Notes under the pieces: model-generated
The model's database searches: none
The model's input: the letters and a program-made list of their open reading frames with translations, nothing else
Told to the model about the DNA's origin: nothing
Source of the DNA: Batrachochytrium dendrobatidis JAM81
Taxonomy: Eukaryota > Chytridiomycota > Chytridiomycetes > Rhizophydiales
Assembly: GCF_000203795.2 (NCBI RefSeq)
Contig: NW_006281116.1
Span: 17,195-81,194 of the forward strand
Length of the DNA stretch: 64,000 nt
Reading direction: 5' to 3'
Made by a program: the position numbers and the translations under genes
Shown: positions 20,276-32,600 of the stretch, one piece after another
How the letters are laid out: each line of letters starts with the position of its first letter
How positions within the stretch are numbered: the first letter of the stretch is position 1

Positions 20276-20770
20276 TTATTTTTCAGATGAGACATGAACA
20301 GGCTCATGGATCTGTAGATAAAGAGACAATGAGTATCTGGTATAAAAACGCACCCACTTGGACATCAAACCAACTCTTACCTCGGTAGCCAACTGGATCC
20401 AGTTGGGTAGATTCAACAATGGTTCAGATTGTTGTGTAGGAGCATGTTCGTCATGAGCCCATACAGTGATATTTTTAAAACGATTCTGCAGTCTCCAGTA
20501 ATGATCTGCTTCAGTTCCATGAGGAGAGCGAGTGTTTGCTAAAACAACAAACGAGTATTCACAAGGAGCAGTCAGTGCAACACCCTGTAAACCTCGTCCT
20601 CTGAATGTGGACGAAACAGTGCCAGTTTGAGTGGAATCGGAAGAATTCACAACGAAATAGTTGGTGACGTTGGCAGGACCGTTGTGTTGGATTCGACAAG
20701 GCAAGAGATGAACAGCAGCTGCACTTTCCGGTCCAGAAACCAAAACTCTTCCATCAACAAGAGTCGCCAT
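20276..20770 (-). CDS. RNASEH2C: ribonuclease H2 subunit C
   Basis: Two exons (20381-20770 and 20276-20311) give 141 residues. HLLPCRIQHNGPANV and STFRGRGLQGV are the hallmark segments of RNase H2 subunit C, the structural subunit that, with A and B, removes ribonucleotides from DNA and RNA of RNA/DNA hybrids in the nucleus. The 69-base intron (GTAAGA..CTACAG) has a length divisible by three and no stop, so unspliced RNA would encode a 164-residue protein with 23 extra residues. Splicing restores the short acidic/amphipathic tail IHEPVHVSSEK. The start codon is only 47 bases from the divergent ARP2 start. Confidence 0.88.
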   Translation of the reverse strand: MATLVDGRVLVSGPESAAAVHLLPCRIQHNGPANVTNYFVVNSSDSTQTGTVSSTFRGRGLQGVALTAPCEYSFVVLANTRSPHGTEADHYWRLQNRFKNITVWAHDEHAPTQQSEPLLNLPNWIQLATEVRVGLMSKWVRFYTRYSLSLYLQIHEPVHVSSEK

Positions 20771-20817
20771 TTCTGATAAACGTTTGAATTGATTTCGTTT
20801 CTTGTCTTCAAATTCAA
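20771..20817. promoter_or_regulatory. 47-bp divergent promoter RNASEH2C/ARP2
   Basis: Only 47 bases separate the two start codons. Both 5' leaders and core promoters must overlap or run into the opposite gene. The sequence is T/A-rich with TTGTCTTCAAATTCAA and no clear TATA box. Confidence 0.6.
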
Positions 20818-22856
20818 ATGAGTCGCGAAGTTATTGTATGCGATAACGGCACCGGGGTATGTAGTGCTACTCATGTTGGATGATACTTGGAGATGGAACT
20901 GGATTTTACTGTAGTGCTTGAATACGTACTGGAACCATGGTTGTGTGTTGCAAAGTCTGAAGCATCTGCAAGTCTGTATCTTGCAATGACAATAAATGCA
21001 TCGGTTTATTCTTAATCTATAATTGGTGGTAACTTGAACATACTGCACTATACAGTGTATTAGAATCTTTGTTACAGTCGATACTCGAGATGCTGTTTAC
21101 CTTTCTGTCTCTCTCTAACCAGCTTGAATGGTTGCAATTCTCGTCATTCTCCCGCCACTAATTCTTGTCCATTGACAAGTCTTTGATCTGGCTTGGCCTT
21201 GACAATAATATCGTTTGCTAACTTTGTCTTATTGTTACTATGGATCTTTACTTGGGCTTTTCAAACACTATCAAATGGATTCTAGTTTGTCAAATGTGGT
21301 TATGCAGGCACCAATTTTCCAGAAGCCATCTTTCCGGCTGTTGTTGGTCGTCCTATTCTTCGAGCTGAAGAGAAGATTGGCGATATTACTCTCAAGGATG
21401 TCATGGTTGGCGACGAAGCATCCGCTGTTCGCCAGATGCTGCAAATGTCATATCCTATGGAAAACGGTATTGTGCGCAATTGGGAAGACATGTACCATTT
21501 ATGGGATTACACTTTCAAAGAGAAACTCAAGATCACCGACTATGCTCAGCACAAGATCCTACTAACTGAGCCCGCCATGAATCCAAAACGTAACCGAGAA
21601 AAAATGGTCGAGGTCATGTTTGAAAAATATGGGTTTGGTGGTGCCTATATTGCTATTCAGGCTGTCCTCACGCTTTATGCTCAAGGTATAAAAGATCGTT
21701 TAAACTATTATTTATTCAGTTTATGTTTCATTCCAACCTTTGCATCTTTTTGCCTTTTAATTCCTCGTGCATAATGGACATGTCTTGATTTCAAACTAGG
21801 TCTTCAAACGGGCGTGGTGGTCGACTCTGGAGATGGTGTCACTCATATTGTGCCAGTCTACGAGGGATTCGCACTTCCGCATCTTGTTCGTCGTCTTGAT
21901 GTTGCTGGTCGTGACATCACTCGCTATCTCATTAGCTTGCTGCTGTTACGCGGCTACGCTTTCAATAGAACTGCAGATTTTGAGACTGTTCGTCAACTAA
22001 AGGAGAAACTTTGTTACGTTGGGTATGTCATTCTTACTATAGGTTTCACATCTGTTCAAGTGCCAAAGTTGACTGCTTCATTCAACAAGCTTTTATTTGA
22101 TATAGCTACGATCTTCAATTGGAACACAAGCTCGCAACAGAAACCACAGTGCTTGTTGAGCAGTATACGGTACGGTGCGTCTTACTAGATTGACTAATCC
22201 AAATCACTCATTTTTGAAATATCATTATTTTTATATTAGCTTCCAGATGGGCGTGTCATCAAGGTTGGATCAGAGCGGTTTGAAGCGCCAGAGGCATTGT
22301 TCCAACCTCATTTAGTGGATGTCGAGAGTCCTGGTGTTGCTGGTATGCATAGTTGTGTAGTCTTTAGTTTAGTACTTTATGTTTTTAATCCATCTCATCA
22401 CCCATTATAGAGCTTCTTTTCAATACTATTCAAGCTGGTGAAATTGATATTCGAAGTGAGCTATATAAACACATTGTTCTATCTGGTGGTACCTCAATGT
22501 ATCCAGGACTTCCCAGTCGTCTTGAAAAGGAAGTCAAGCAGCTCTACCTTGAACGGGTTCTCAAGTCGGATGTGTCGAGACTAAGCGTAAGTCATGTGCA
22601 GCCATTGCATTATCATTGCACTACCTGTAATTGCTTTCAACTGATTTCTTTCTATTCAATGCCATTGTCTCGTTGCACTATACAGAAATTCAAAATTCGT
22701 GTTGAAGATCCTCCTCGTCGAAAGCATATGGTGTTTCTCGGTGGTGCCGTTTTGGGAGATATTATGAAGGATCGTCCTAATTTCTGGATCTCAAAGCAGG
22801 AATGGGAAGAGCAGGGTGTACGCTCTCTTGATCGTCTTGGTCCTCGTGGGGTTTAA
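20818..22856 (+). CDS. ARP2: actin-related protein 2 (Arp2/3 complex)
   Basis: Seven exons (20818-20856, 21286-21685, 21800-22022, 22106-22169, 22240-22342, 22411-22586, 22686-22856) join in frame to 391 residues, the normal length for Arp2. The actin fold is clear: VCDNGTG and FVKCGYAG (first phosphate loop), [18 protein letters not shown] (second), then [11 protein letters not shown] and [13 protein letters not shown]. Arp2 and Arp3 seed branched actin filaments, used in endocytosis and, in chytrids, in crawling motility. The first exon is only 39 bases and is followed by an intron of about 430 bases, much longer than the other introns of this gene; such a first intron is common in actin genes and may carry regulatory sites. 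Confidence 0.95.
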
Positions 22857-23193
22857 ATAGTCTTGATTGTGTTGAAAAAGTCGTAGAATAGTATTCTCAA
22901 TATCTTCCACTCAAGCCTAGTTGTGTTACCCAAAAAAGGTCAAGAACCATACTCACATACTCAGTTGTGGTACCCCACTTTTTACAAACAATAGTACACA
23001 TTTTCTGGTTTCTTTTGCATTGTTTAATACCATTTGCTATTTTGTTTCGGGGGAGTGGGTTAATACAACGTTGGTTTTATACTAGAAAGTTTTTTGGCTG
23101 GCGATACCACACTATACGGTGCATTCCATTGTGCGAAACTAGAGTGTAAATGTGCTGCTTGTCCATGAAATCCTGGCTGTATTTATGATTGGA
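22857..23193. other. convergent 3' intergenic region
   Basis: Between the 3' ends of ARP2 and the WD40 gene. T-rich, no gene seen. Confidence 0.5.
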
Positions 23194-25705
23194 TTACCCA
23201 CAGCAAAATAGTTTTCTCCACCATGATTTTGGGCGTGCCTGCACGAGATCCTATTTTAAAATATAAAGTGACATGCTACAGTCATTATGTCGTTTCTTTG
23301 AATGGTCCAAATCTTTTAATGTGTGCTTATTTTATTCTTACCCTGACATCCCAAAGCCGAACTGATTTATCCCCTGAGCCTGAATATAATACACCCGCAA
23401 ATACTTTAAGACAATAAACTGGTTATACGCAAATGATTAGCATGCATATGTCTTGTTTATCTAGCGTAACTGAAATGCTACATATTCAATCTCACCTCCA
23501 TCTGTATGCCCAGAAAACATCATCACACAGTCTCCAGACTATATAGTGTTGAAAATCGACAATGTTGGTTCATATCGTTTGGTACACGTTGATAAAAACA
23601 CCAGGATTAGAAGCTAAATTCCAAAATATTCAACCTTTTGCCGTTATTTTACTTACATCAATCTTGAAACATCTGGTTGTAATTACCCCGCACAGCATAT
23701 ATATTCAAACAGGTTAATTTTATATGTGTTTTAAAGCATTGAATGAGTAGGCACACTTGAAAAAGCATCCTACCTAATCATTTTGTCGTAAGATCCTGAA
23801 AAACAGTATCCATTCACTACATGTAAACACTCGATGCCTCCTTGATGACCACGAAATGTCTTGATGGTTTTTGCCGTCTAAAATGGCAATAGTTGATGAA
23901 TCTAGATTAGTTTTATAAATCGACTCTAGCATAATCTACCGCCATTCTGTATTTTTACATTCTTGAAAGTATTATACATTTTATTAACAAAACAACTCAC
24001 TTTTGTATTCCATACTCTAATGGTTTTATCCATTGATCCGCTAAAAAGTTGCTCTTCGTAATACTGAATGCACTGCACTCCATCCGTGTGTCCCTTGTAG
24101 ATATGCACTAATTCTCCAGTCTTTTTCAAAATATAAATTCATGACATTCAAAAATTGGATTAACAATGCATGCTTTGAATAGTCTACACATTCAACTTGA
24201 TCGAGTCAAGATTGTGCAATTCAAAAACTGCATTCCGACTTACAGCTCGACTCCATTGAATAATGTTCATGTCCCAGCTTCCACTAAAGACATCCGTGTC
24301 AATGACATCAATGCAGTTGACAATGTTTTTGTGGCCCTTGAACACGTGCATGCCTTTTCCAGTCTAAAACATCCACAGCATCGATACAGATTAAAAACTA
24401 GTTTAGATACAAGGAAACATATACCACAATTAAGCCGTTCAATTGAAATCAACCTCAAGGTTCCATGATCGAATCGTTGTATCCCATGAGCCAGAGAATG
24501 CCCGTTTTCCGCGGACTTTTAAACACGCCACGTATCCTGTATGACCATGAAGTGTTTGACTTGCAGTTGAAAGCTAGCACATTACATCCAATAGTCATGC
24601 TGTCAGTGCATAGATATCAAAAGTTTATTTTTACCAGTTTTATACACAATCAAAAAAATAGAATGAGATCAAGTTGTATCAAGATAAAAAAGACTCACAT
24701 CTTTATTCCATGTTCGAATAGTATAATCACCACCAGATACAAAGGTGCCTATTCGTCGAAGGTTCTCTGCGTCATGAAGGAGTTCGAGCGCGTATACGTC
24801 ACCGGTATGTGCTTTGAGCTTTTTGATTTGATCCACCTTGAGCATAAAATAAAAGTATAAATAGATCAAGAATATACACATTGAATAAAATTTCATCTTT
24901 GTTCACTTACCTTGACGGAAAGATCTGATTTACCAAATTGACTGGTAATGACTTCCCATATCACAACACACTGATCATGTGAGCCTATTTAAATAAACAA
25001 CCTCGTACAAAATTAGTTTCGGTATTCAACTTTTATTGATGCCGAGTATGAGCTTGTGAATGAGTAATCAAAACGTCGATCGTGATCAAGCCATCAAACT
25101 ATACAAGTAGCCATAGTTTGAACATACGATTGACACCATCAACTCGCAATCAAGTAGCAACTATCCAATGCTTAACTATATGACAGGTAGTTATAGTTTG
25201 AAAACCATTCATTTACCTGTGACAAGAACAGCTACGTCCAAACCAGAGTCTTCTGTGCCAACTTTTCGGCGTGATTTGGCAGATGCAGATACGGCTCGAC
25301 TTGGTGCAACACCACCCTTCCATTGTACATCTAAACTATATACGGTACCCTCGTGTCCTCTAAATGCAAAGATAGGTATGTTGGATTGATAATATTTTAA
25401 ATAAAAGGTAAGCAAATACCGAATATTGAACATGCTATTCGACTTTAATTGTTGATGGACTAGTCATTCAATAAAACAAAGCTCATGTACAAAATGATTG
25501 TATGGTTTGACTAAGCAATCTAATCATGTAATGAGAGGTTTAATACAAATCATATGCTAACCTATATACTCCAATGCATTTTCCCGACTGTCAATGATAG
25601 CACATTGAAAATAGGTAAAGCAACTGTTAGATTATGGGATATAATGACACTTTAGATTGCTCAACATATATAACATACTCTGATATCCTCACTTGCCGCT
25701 GGCAT
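23194..25705 (-). CDS. WD40 repeat (beta-propeller) protein
   Basis: Thirteen exons were traced from an ATG at 25705 to a TAA at 23194, giving 354 residues. Repeats show the usual GH..xxVxxL, SGS.D..IR.W pattern: YRGHEGTVYSLDV, LKAHTGDVYALEL, LHGHTGYVACLKV, FKGHKNIVNCIDV, YKGHTDGVQCIQY, FRGHQGGIECLHV, FSGHTDGGVYCL. That is about seven blades, enough for a closed propeller. Exons 6, 7 and 8 are each 120 bases, one blade per exon. Exon 10 is only 16 bases (23657-23672) and is needed to keep frame (MIR-CFKID-SGD). Exon 1 is 27 bases. The C-terminus is basic and aromatic (KSWWRKLFCCG), with two Cys that could be lipidated. It acts presumably as a scaffold; no partner can be named. Confidence 0.75.
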
Positions 25706-26092
25706 TTAAATTGTGTAAACCAAAGCACCAATATCAAATTGAAACGAATACAATGTATTTAGCGTGCTGGATAACTCTTTAAATATTGAATGCAGACAGA
25801 TTAAAAATAACTTTTGATTTGATTCTGGATAAGTAATGTGTAGGAAATCAGAAATATGGGAAAGCGCTGGCAAGAACACGCACAATGTCAACTTGCTTTC
25901 CATAATCAATTTTCGTGTTCGCGTTTAAATCGATGTACTGTATCAGTGATACAGTCAGGTGTATGATAGTGGGGTGCATAGCTTATTTATAATCAACTAC
26001 CAATAAACTATAATGTCTATTTTGATGGGTGGCAAAGTCCAACCTGCTTTCTCCAGCATTACTAGCTAGTGAACTGTCAAATGTCAGTGATA
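25706..26092. other. intergenic region 5' of the WD40 gene
   Basis: Promoter side of the WD40 gene. A 67-codon minus frame (25706-25909) directly upstream of the ATG ends in a stop and looks non-coding. Confidence 0.45.
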
Positions 26093-26592
26093 TTTACAGC
26101 CATATCCACGTAAAATGAAACAAAAGGATACCAAAATACATAATGACTAGTATCATGAAATGATTGGTTCCACTAAGTCTATTGGTCAACATTGCTTTGC
26201 AAACTATTTAGTTGATTTGTATTTCCCTGGTGACTGGCATGGAACCAGCAATTGCATTATTAGAGGCAATCTTTATTTTTTTGAACCCAAACGCGAATGC
26301 AAGGATGGGTTTGATTGGCACCATCAAAAAATCGAGCCCGATATTTGGATTGCAATAAGTGAATCTGGTGATTATACAATATATGGCCATGCTAAAAGGG
26401 AAAAAAGCAAAGCTCAAACCTATAGTTTGTGAGTATCATATAAACGTTGTGTTGATTGAAAAACTGATACTTTTTATTAAAAAGGCAATCGATTTCTAAT
26501 AGGAAAGCACAACGAATATTCAACTCTTGTTTATTCCAAATCAAGAGGCAGTCATTGTAAGATAAACGTGTTCATTTTACGTGAATACATGG
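26093..26592. mobile_element. MITE copy A, about 500 bp
   Basis: Terminal inverted repeats are visible: TTTACAGCCATATCCACG (26093-) followed by TAAAATGAAAC at the left, and GTTCATTTTACGTGAATAC (about 26570-26588) at the right. The 90-codon frame inside (26160-26432) includes IEPDIWIAISESGDYTIYG; related wording is visible in copy B, so the family may derive from a protein gene, but no transposase motif is seen. The element ends about 36 bases from the SKI3 stop codon and may carry its 3' processing signals. Confidence 0.75.
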
Positions 26593-26628
26593 GCAAGTTC
26601 AATCACTGCTCAATCAAGCAATTTCATT

Positions 26629-29600
26629 TTACACATCGATTTTCAATGCCAGCCAATTAACAATAACGGGGTCAATCTCGTCAGATTCAGAAAGTATCGT
26701 CAAGTTCTTGGCCAATTTCCCCTTGGACTGCTTAGTTTGAATTAGGATCAAAGTCTGAAAAAACCTTGATATTATTTTTGCGGAATCGGCAACTAATGCC
26801 ATGTTGACGTTTTCCAATGCATTCGTATGGTCATTTACACAAATAAAGTGCTGTACTAGTCGCAATAGTGTAGGGGTTTTACTTTTGGTATTATCGGACA
26901 ACACCGCTATTGCCTGACGATAGCAAAATTCTGTTGCTGAAGGATTGGAGTTTGCAGCGTAAAAAGCTGCTAATTCTTCCAATGGCAAAATACAATATTC
27001 ATCATCGTATTGTAGTGCTGTTTTAAGAGCTCGCTCAGCATTTGTCGTATCGCCATTACAAAGTAATGCACGTCCAAGAAGCACGTATCCTGCGCGCTTT
27101 ACCGCACTCGTTATTGAGGTATTAATCACTGCATCTGCCTTTTGAATAACTTGTTCAATCTCAGATAGTTCAGTTAATCGGAGTGTAGATTGTAAAAGAG
27201 CCTCTGCTTTAAGCAAATGAGACCAACTCAATATTTCAGATGAATCTGTGCAAGTATCTATCACAGTAATAGCCGACTCGGCAATACTGTCGACAACTTT
27301 CAAATCATCATTAGTTTTTGGTTCAGCACTTTCAATAGACGTTACAGAGTTTGACACAGCATCTGCACATTGATTCAATCCAAGGGCAAGCCAATTGGCA
27401 GGATTGCTAGGAGAGGATCGAATGGCTTGACAAAGTGTGGTTCGACTTTTTTGATGCATTTTAGGGTTTCCTTCAGAAAGTAGCGCAAGACCTCGGATTC
27501 GTTGCATATCTGACACATCAGTGGTTTTGACAGGATTAAGCGAATCCAAACCAGAAGAAATAAATATCTCCAAGCCAGACGCTGCTAATTTGGCCGAAAC
27601 ATCGCTCTGAGCAGGTGAATGACTATTTAACGGTCAGTTTTCTTCATACATAGATAGTCATGATTTCTAAATTTGAATCAAATCTAGTTCATGTATGATG
27701 TAGAGTTGAACAGAGTGTACTCACCAATAAATTAGCTCAGCAAGCTTTGACCATCGAGCAGCTTTCCATGGATACCGATGAACTGTTTTGCTTAAAAATC
27801 CTCGAGCAGTTTTTGTCTGGCCATTCTACAGCCATTATTTCAGATATAAAAATTCGGTCAGTACAACATCGCGGCTATAGTTTCAGATTCTCAATACAAC
27901 ACATTGTATTCAATTACCAGCATGATAAAAAATGAGCAAAGAACCCAATCTATATCGGCATCAAGAGTTTCGGCTACTTCTAAATCTAGCTTGATGAGTT
28001 CTGCAGCAGCGGTTTGCGCCAATACCCAGTCCTGTCTAACAAGACCCATTACACAAAGACCAATAATGGCGGGAACATACTGAGCATTGTTGGAAATGCT
28101 AAAATAAGTTTGATAATAGATATGAAATTTAAAAAGCAAAGTGAGCTAGATTGTGTCTGATTTTAGCAATTCCAGTCATTAAATGTTCAACTGTTTTTAC
28201 CATTGAAATAGTTGTTGCTTTGCCAATTCAATATGCTCGTCTGTGTCGAGAGCATAAAGAACTTGACTGAGCAGCAAGATTGTATCATTTTTGAGACGAT
28301 TGGCAGTCGCATCATCGCTAGAGTTACTATCGCATAATTCGAGGGCTTTTTCAAATGACATGAGACTGGTTTTTAGATCTTGAACAAAGTAAGCAGCAAA
28401 GCCCTGACCAACAAATGTAAATACAGATGCAGGCTGGTCTAGATTGGCCAGCTCTTTATATGTTGTATTAGCATCGTGAAAACGGCCAGCAGCAGATTCG
28501 CATCTTGCTTTGTTCTCCAAAACAAGTGCTAGCAGTTTTTGAATGTGGTTTTGATCTGCGTGTTTAGATTTAGAAAGCAGTCGAATTGCTTCTTCAAATG
28601 CGCTGGTGGCATTTTCGTGCTGGTGCTGACGTTCCAAAATAAGTCCATATAGATTATAGGCTGCCGGTTCTTCAGGAAAACGCTCAACACATTTCAAAAG
28701 ACAATGTGACGCAATAATCAGAGTTGATGGAGTCAGTGCAGAACTACGAAAGCATTCTAAACCATACGAATACAGAATATCAAACTAGTATTTACAAGTT
28801 AGACTATTTTTGAAACGACAGTTTAACAATCGTGGCAAATATACAAGCATATCTTTACATGTGACGCATTCCCAAGTTCATGTGCATGATTCATTAGCTC
28901 ATAAACCTCTCTGCTTCCTGCTAGTTTAGCCAAATATGCTTGGCCAAACCATGCAAGTGGCCAATCTGGATCTACAAACTGCGCCTTTGAAAAACATTGC
29001 CCGGCTAGATCCATATCATCCATAAACATATAAAAATACCCTAAATTGCACCACACGCGAGGATTCTATATTTAAATAATCAATACAAAGCAATTCAGCA
29101 TAAACTTGCAAATAGCCAACACATTATTTATCGCTGCATCAGATCAGCAAATCAGAATGCATACCGTCATATTGACTTCAACAGCTTTAATAAGTGCATG
29201 CTGACATAGTTTAGGATCAATTGAGCTCGAGTACACGCCAAGTGCGTTCCAGTATAAATCTTTTTGAGGATTCATGCAAATGGCAACTTGAACATATTTT
29301 ATCGCAAGTTTCAATAAACGGGATGACTGTTCTGAGTTTTGATTGAAAACAGCATGCTTGTAAGATCGAAAGTAGACAATGCTTAGGTCATGCGCATAGA
29401 CGGCAATCACATCAGCTGGCTGCTGATTGTTTCGAGCAATCAGCATGGCGCGATAATAAGCCCACGCAGCGCCAATAAAAACTCGTTGAATGGAAGTCGT
29501 GTCCGTTTCTTTCAATTCAAAAGGCATATCACAGCCACTGTATGTGTCTTTGTCAATGTCAGGAATTGATGTAATCAGTTGATCAATTACCTGACTGTGA

Positions 29601-32600
29601 GAATCACTCACAAGACCAGGAACCAAGGTGGCCAAAGTAAGGCACGCATCACCAAGAATTTTTGCAGTGCACAGCAGACGAGGTGCAATTAAAAAGCTTT
29701 TCAAACAAACTTCAATCGCATCAAAAAGATGCGAGGCACATGCGCCATATGCACCGCTGTCATACAAAGTTCGAGCTGAATAAAGAAGAGCCTCGCCAAG
29801 ACCCTTGAGAGTAGGTACAAGTACGTGCTTCATCTCTGTGGTAGCTGCCGCAGTTTGATCCGTAGAGCTAAAAGACGGACTGTTTTCTAACTCGGTGAGC
29901 GCTGTGCGAAAATTTGAAATTGCTTCGGGAAACATGCCGAGTTTGTGATAAACAAGTGCTTTGAGATACTTTGGAAACTGGGCCTGTGGTTCCAGTTCAA
30001 GAGCTCGATCGAGGGCTTTGAGAGCAGCCATGTATTTACCCTGAGATGCATAGGCTTCGCCCAGTGATATCCAGGAAACACGATCCTTTGCATCCAGTCG
30101 CAAAGCAGTCTGGAATTGACCCACCGCATCATTGGTGTTTCCTTGTGACTGTAATTGACATGTTAATTATACTAAACATTAGCCTGCTAAAGAATCTAGT
30201 CCAATTATCATACACAACTCACCAACGAAATAATTCCAAGCTGTTTCCATATCCAGCATAGTCGTGGAAGATTAACGGCAGCTTCTTTGAGCAAAGCCAC
30301 CGCCTGATGAACATTGTCGTTCTCCAGCCACAAAAAAACAAGAGCCTTGATAGCGCCATCCTCCTCATTATCAATAGATATTGCTTTCAAAAAACACTTT
30401 GTGGCTCGTATGATATCAGATTCTACTTCCTTGTAATACATTCCAAGCAACGTAAATGTTGGGGCATAGTCTGGGTTTAGCCGTGCAGCCTCAATCAATA
30501 AAGAGTGAACATATGCTTTATCAGCACGGTATTTATCTGAGCATCAGCATGCCATAGTATTGAAAACCATATCGAGTTAATTTAGTTTCGTTTTAAATCG
30601 ATAAATATTGTACTTCAAATCCAAGTGAATAGACAATCAAACTCACCATCGATCATCCAGTACGTTTTTGCAAGTCGATACTTGATAAGATATGATTTTC
30701 CAAAAGGCTGAGCTTCAATAAGTCGATCAAGTGCGCGTGGATATTCGCCCTGCAGAAATAGCGTCCATCCAGACTCGATGTGTGCTCGTTGATTAGTAGC
30801 GTCAATTGTAATTACCTTGTCAAAACATCTAATGGCTTCGTTATATTTTCCTATGGTTGCCAAAGTAACGCCAAGTCCAATCAACGCATCCAAATTGGAG
30901 TGATCTATTTCCAAAACGGATCTAAATGCTGTAAGAGCCTGCGTTGCTGATCGCTTTCCAAGTTCCACATATGCTGTTCCCAGCATTAGGTTGATATCAA
31001 GCTCCACACTAACAAATAAAAATGTTAGTATTGTGGAATAGATTGAATTTCATAGCACAGTTGATCACATAACAAATAATACACACCCATCCAGTTTTCT
31101 TCCAGTGCTTTTGAAATACTTGGATATGAGAATCTCACAATTCTCACAAATACTGATAGCTTGTTTCCAATTACGCTTGTCCAGAAATACGTAGATAAGC
31201 AAATGATGCGTAAAAACGCTGTTTGGAGCTTGCTCGAGACTTTTCTATTAATGCAATCAACCAGATTCAAGCAGGCAAAATGAATAGTCTATTGCTAAAT
31301 ACAGTCAAATGCTAGCTATACTATACACTACCATCAAATACTGTAAAGCCAGATCTAAATCTTCCCCGTGTTTTCTCAGCAGATATGCTTTACAAGAAAG
31401 TGAAATTGCAGAATCATCAGTCAAAGTAGACGCCAATGTAATAAGCTTTTCGTTGCGGTGATCTAAAATGCCAAAGCAATACATATAATGAGTAATTGAA
31501 TGAGTGGTTATACAGGCGTTATAAATCCTGGAATAGTGATACCCAGTTTAGTATTTTCTGCCTCCAACAGCGTTTCAAATGCCAGCGGGGAAGTGCACTG
31601 GTCATTCACAAGCGTGTTGGCAATAGAGTCCATCTCTGTTTGAATCTAACGAGTTCAAAAAGTATGCAGCACTGATTAGACAATGTCAATTCAAATATGA
31701 TAAAGCCAGTAGTATTACCTCTGATTTTTCACTAGGGTCCGCATATGCCAGCTTTATTGCGAGAGTGCCAAGAAGCTTACAATTATACTCGGATATTCTC
31801 TTTAAATCAGTATCAATTGATAAAAGGCTTTTAAGAATAGTATCAATCTAAGTTGAATTAAAAAGTTAGATCCTCATTTGAACTCATCTGTCAATACAAA
31901 CTGCTATTATACCTCTGAGCTCAACACAACTTCTCGTTCCACAGTAGCTTTTATGACAGGCAATGGATCTGAACCAAGTCGCATACGACGAGCTTCAACT
32001 TCGCGAGCAATTGTCTGAGAATCGTGGCTGTTTTGAAGTTCCAAAATGCGTTGCCAGATCTCAATTGCTGACGGCAAAGCAGCAGGTGATAGTTCTGCAA
32101 GTGGTGATCCGGGAAGCATGCTTTTTAAACAACAAATAGCCTACCATTATAAGTAAAGTCAACAGCCATGAACATTTCCAAATTTTACTATAAACAGAAA
32201 TGACATCTATTTTATCAATTCAAATTACCTCGAGCTGATTGTTTTTTTCCATATGTATATCAAGTTGTTGTTGAATGCAGTCCAAACATTTTGCTGCATC
32301 TTTACTGTATTATGGTAGATGATCAATTTGACGCAATGAAAGGTAAATCAGGATTTGGTTTCCAACATTTACAACCGTATCCACATAAAATGAAACACTG
32401 ATAAGGGTATCTACAATAAGCAATCAATCCTATGAAATGATTTCCACTGAATTTGCTGAATAATATTGTTTTCTGAACTCCCTGACAAAATCCACTGGCT
32501 TTGTGCCAATTTTGTATAAAAATTAAACGAATCTTGACATCTCTAGCTCAATGCATCCCATACTTGACACTTGTTCAATCTCTTTTTGTACAAACCAGAC

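Noticed and set aside
26160..26432. 90-codon frame inside MITE copy A
   Set aside because: Not preserved as an open frame in other copies; treated as a remnant inside the element, not as a gene.
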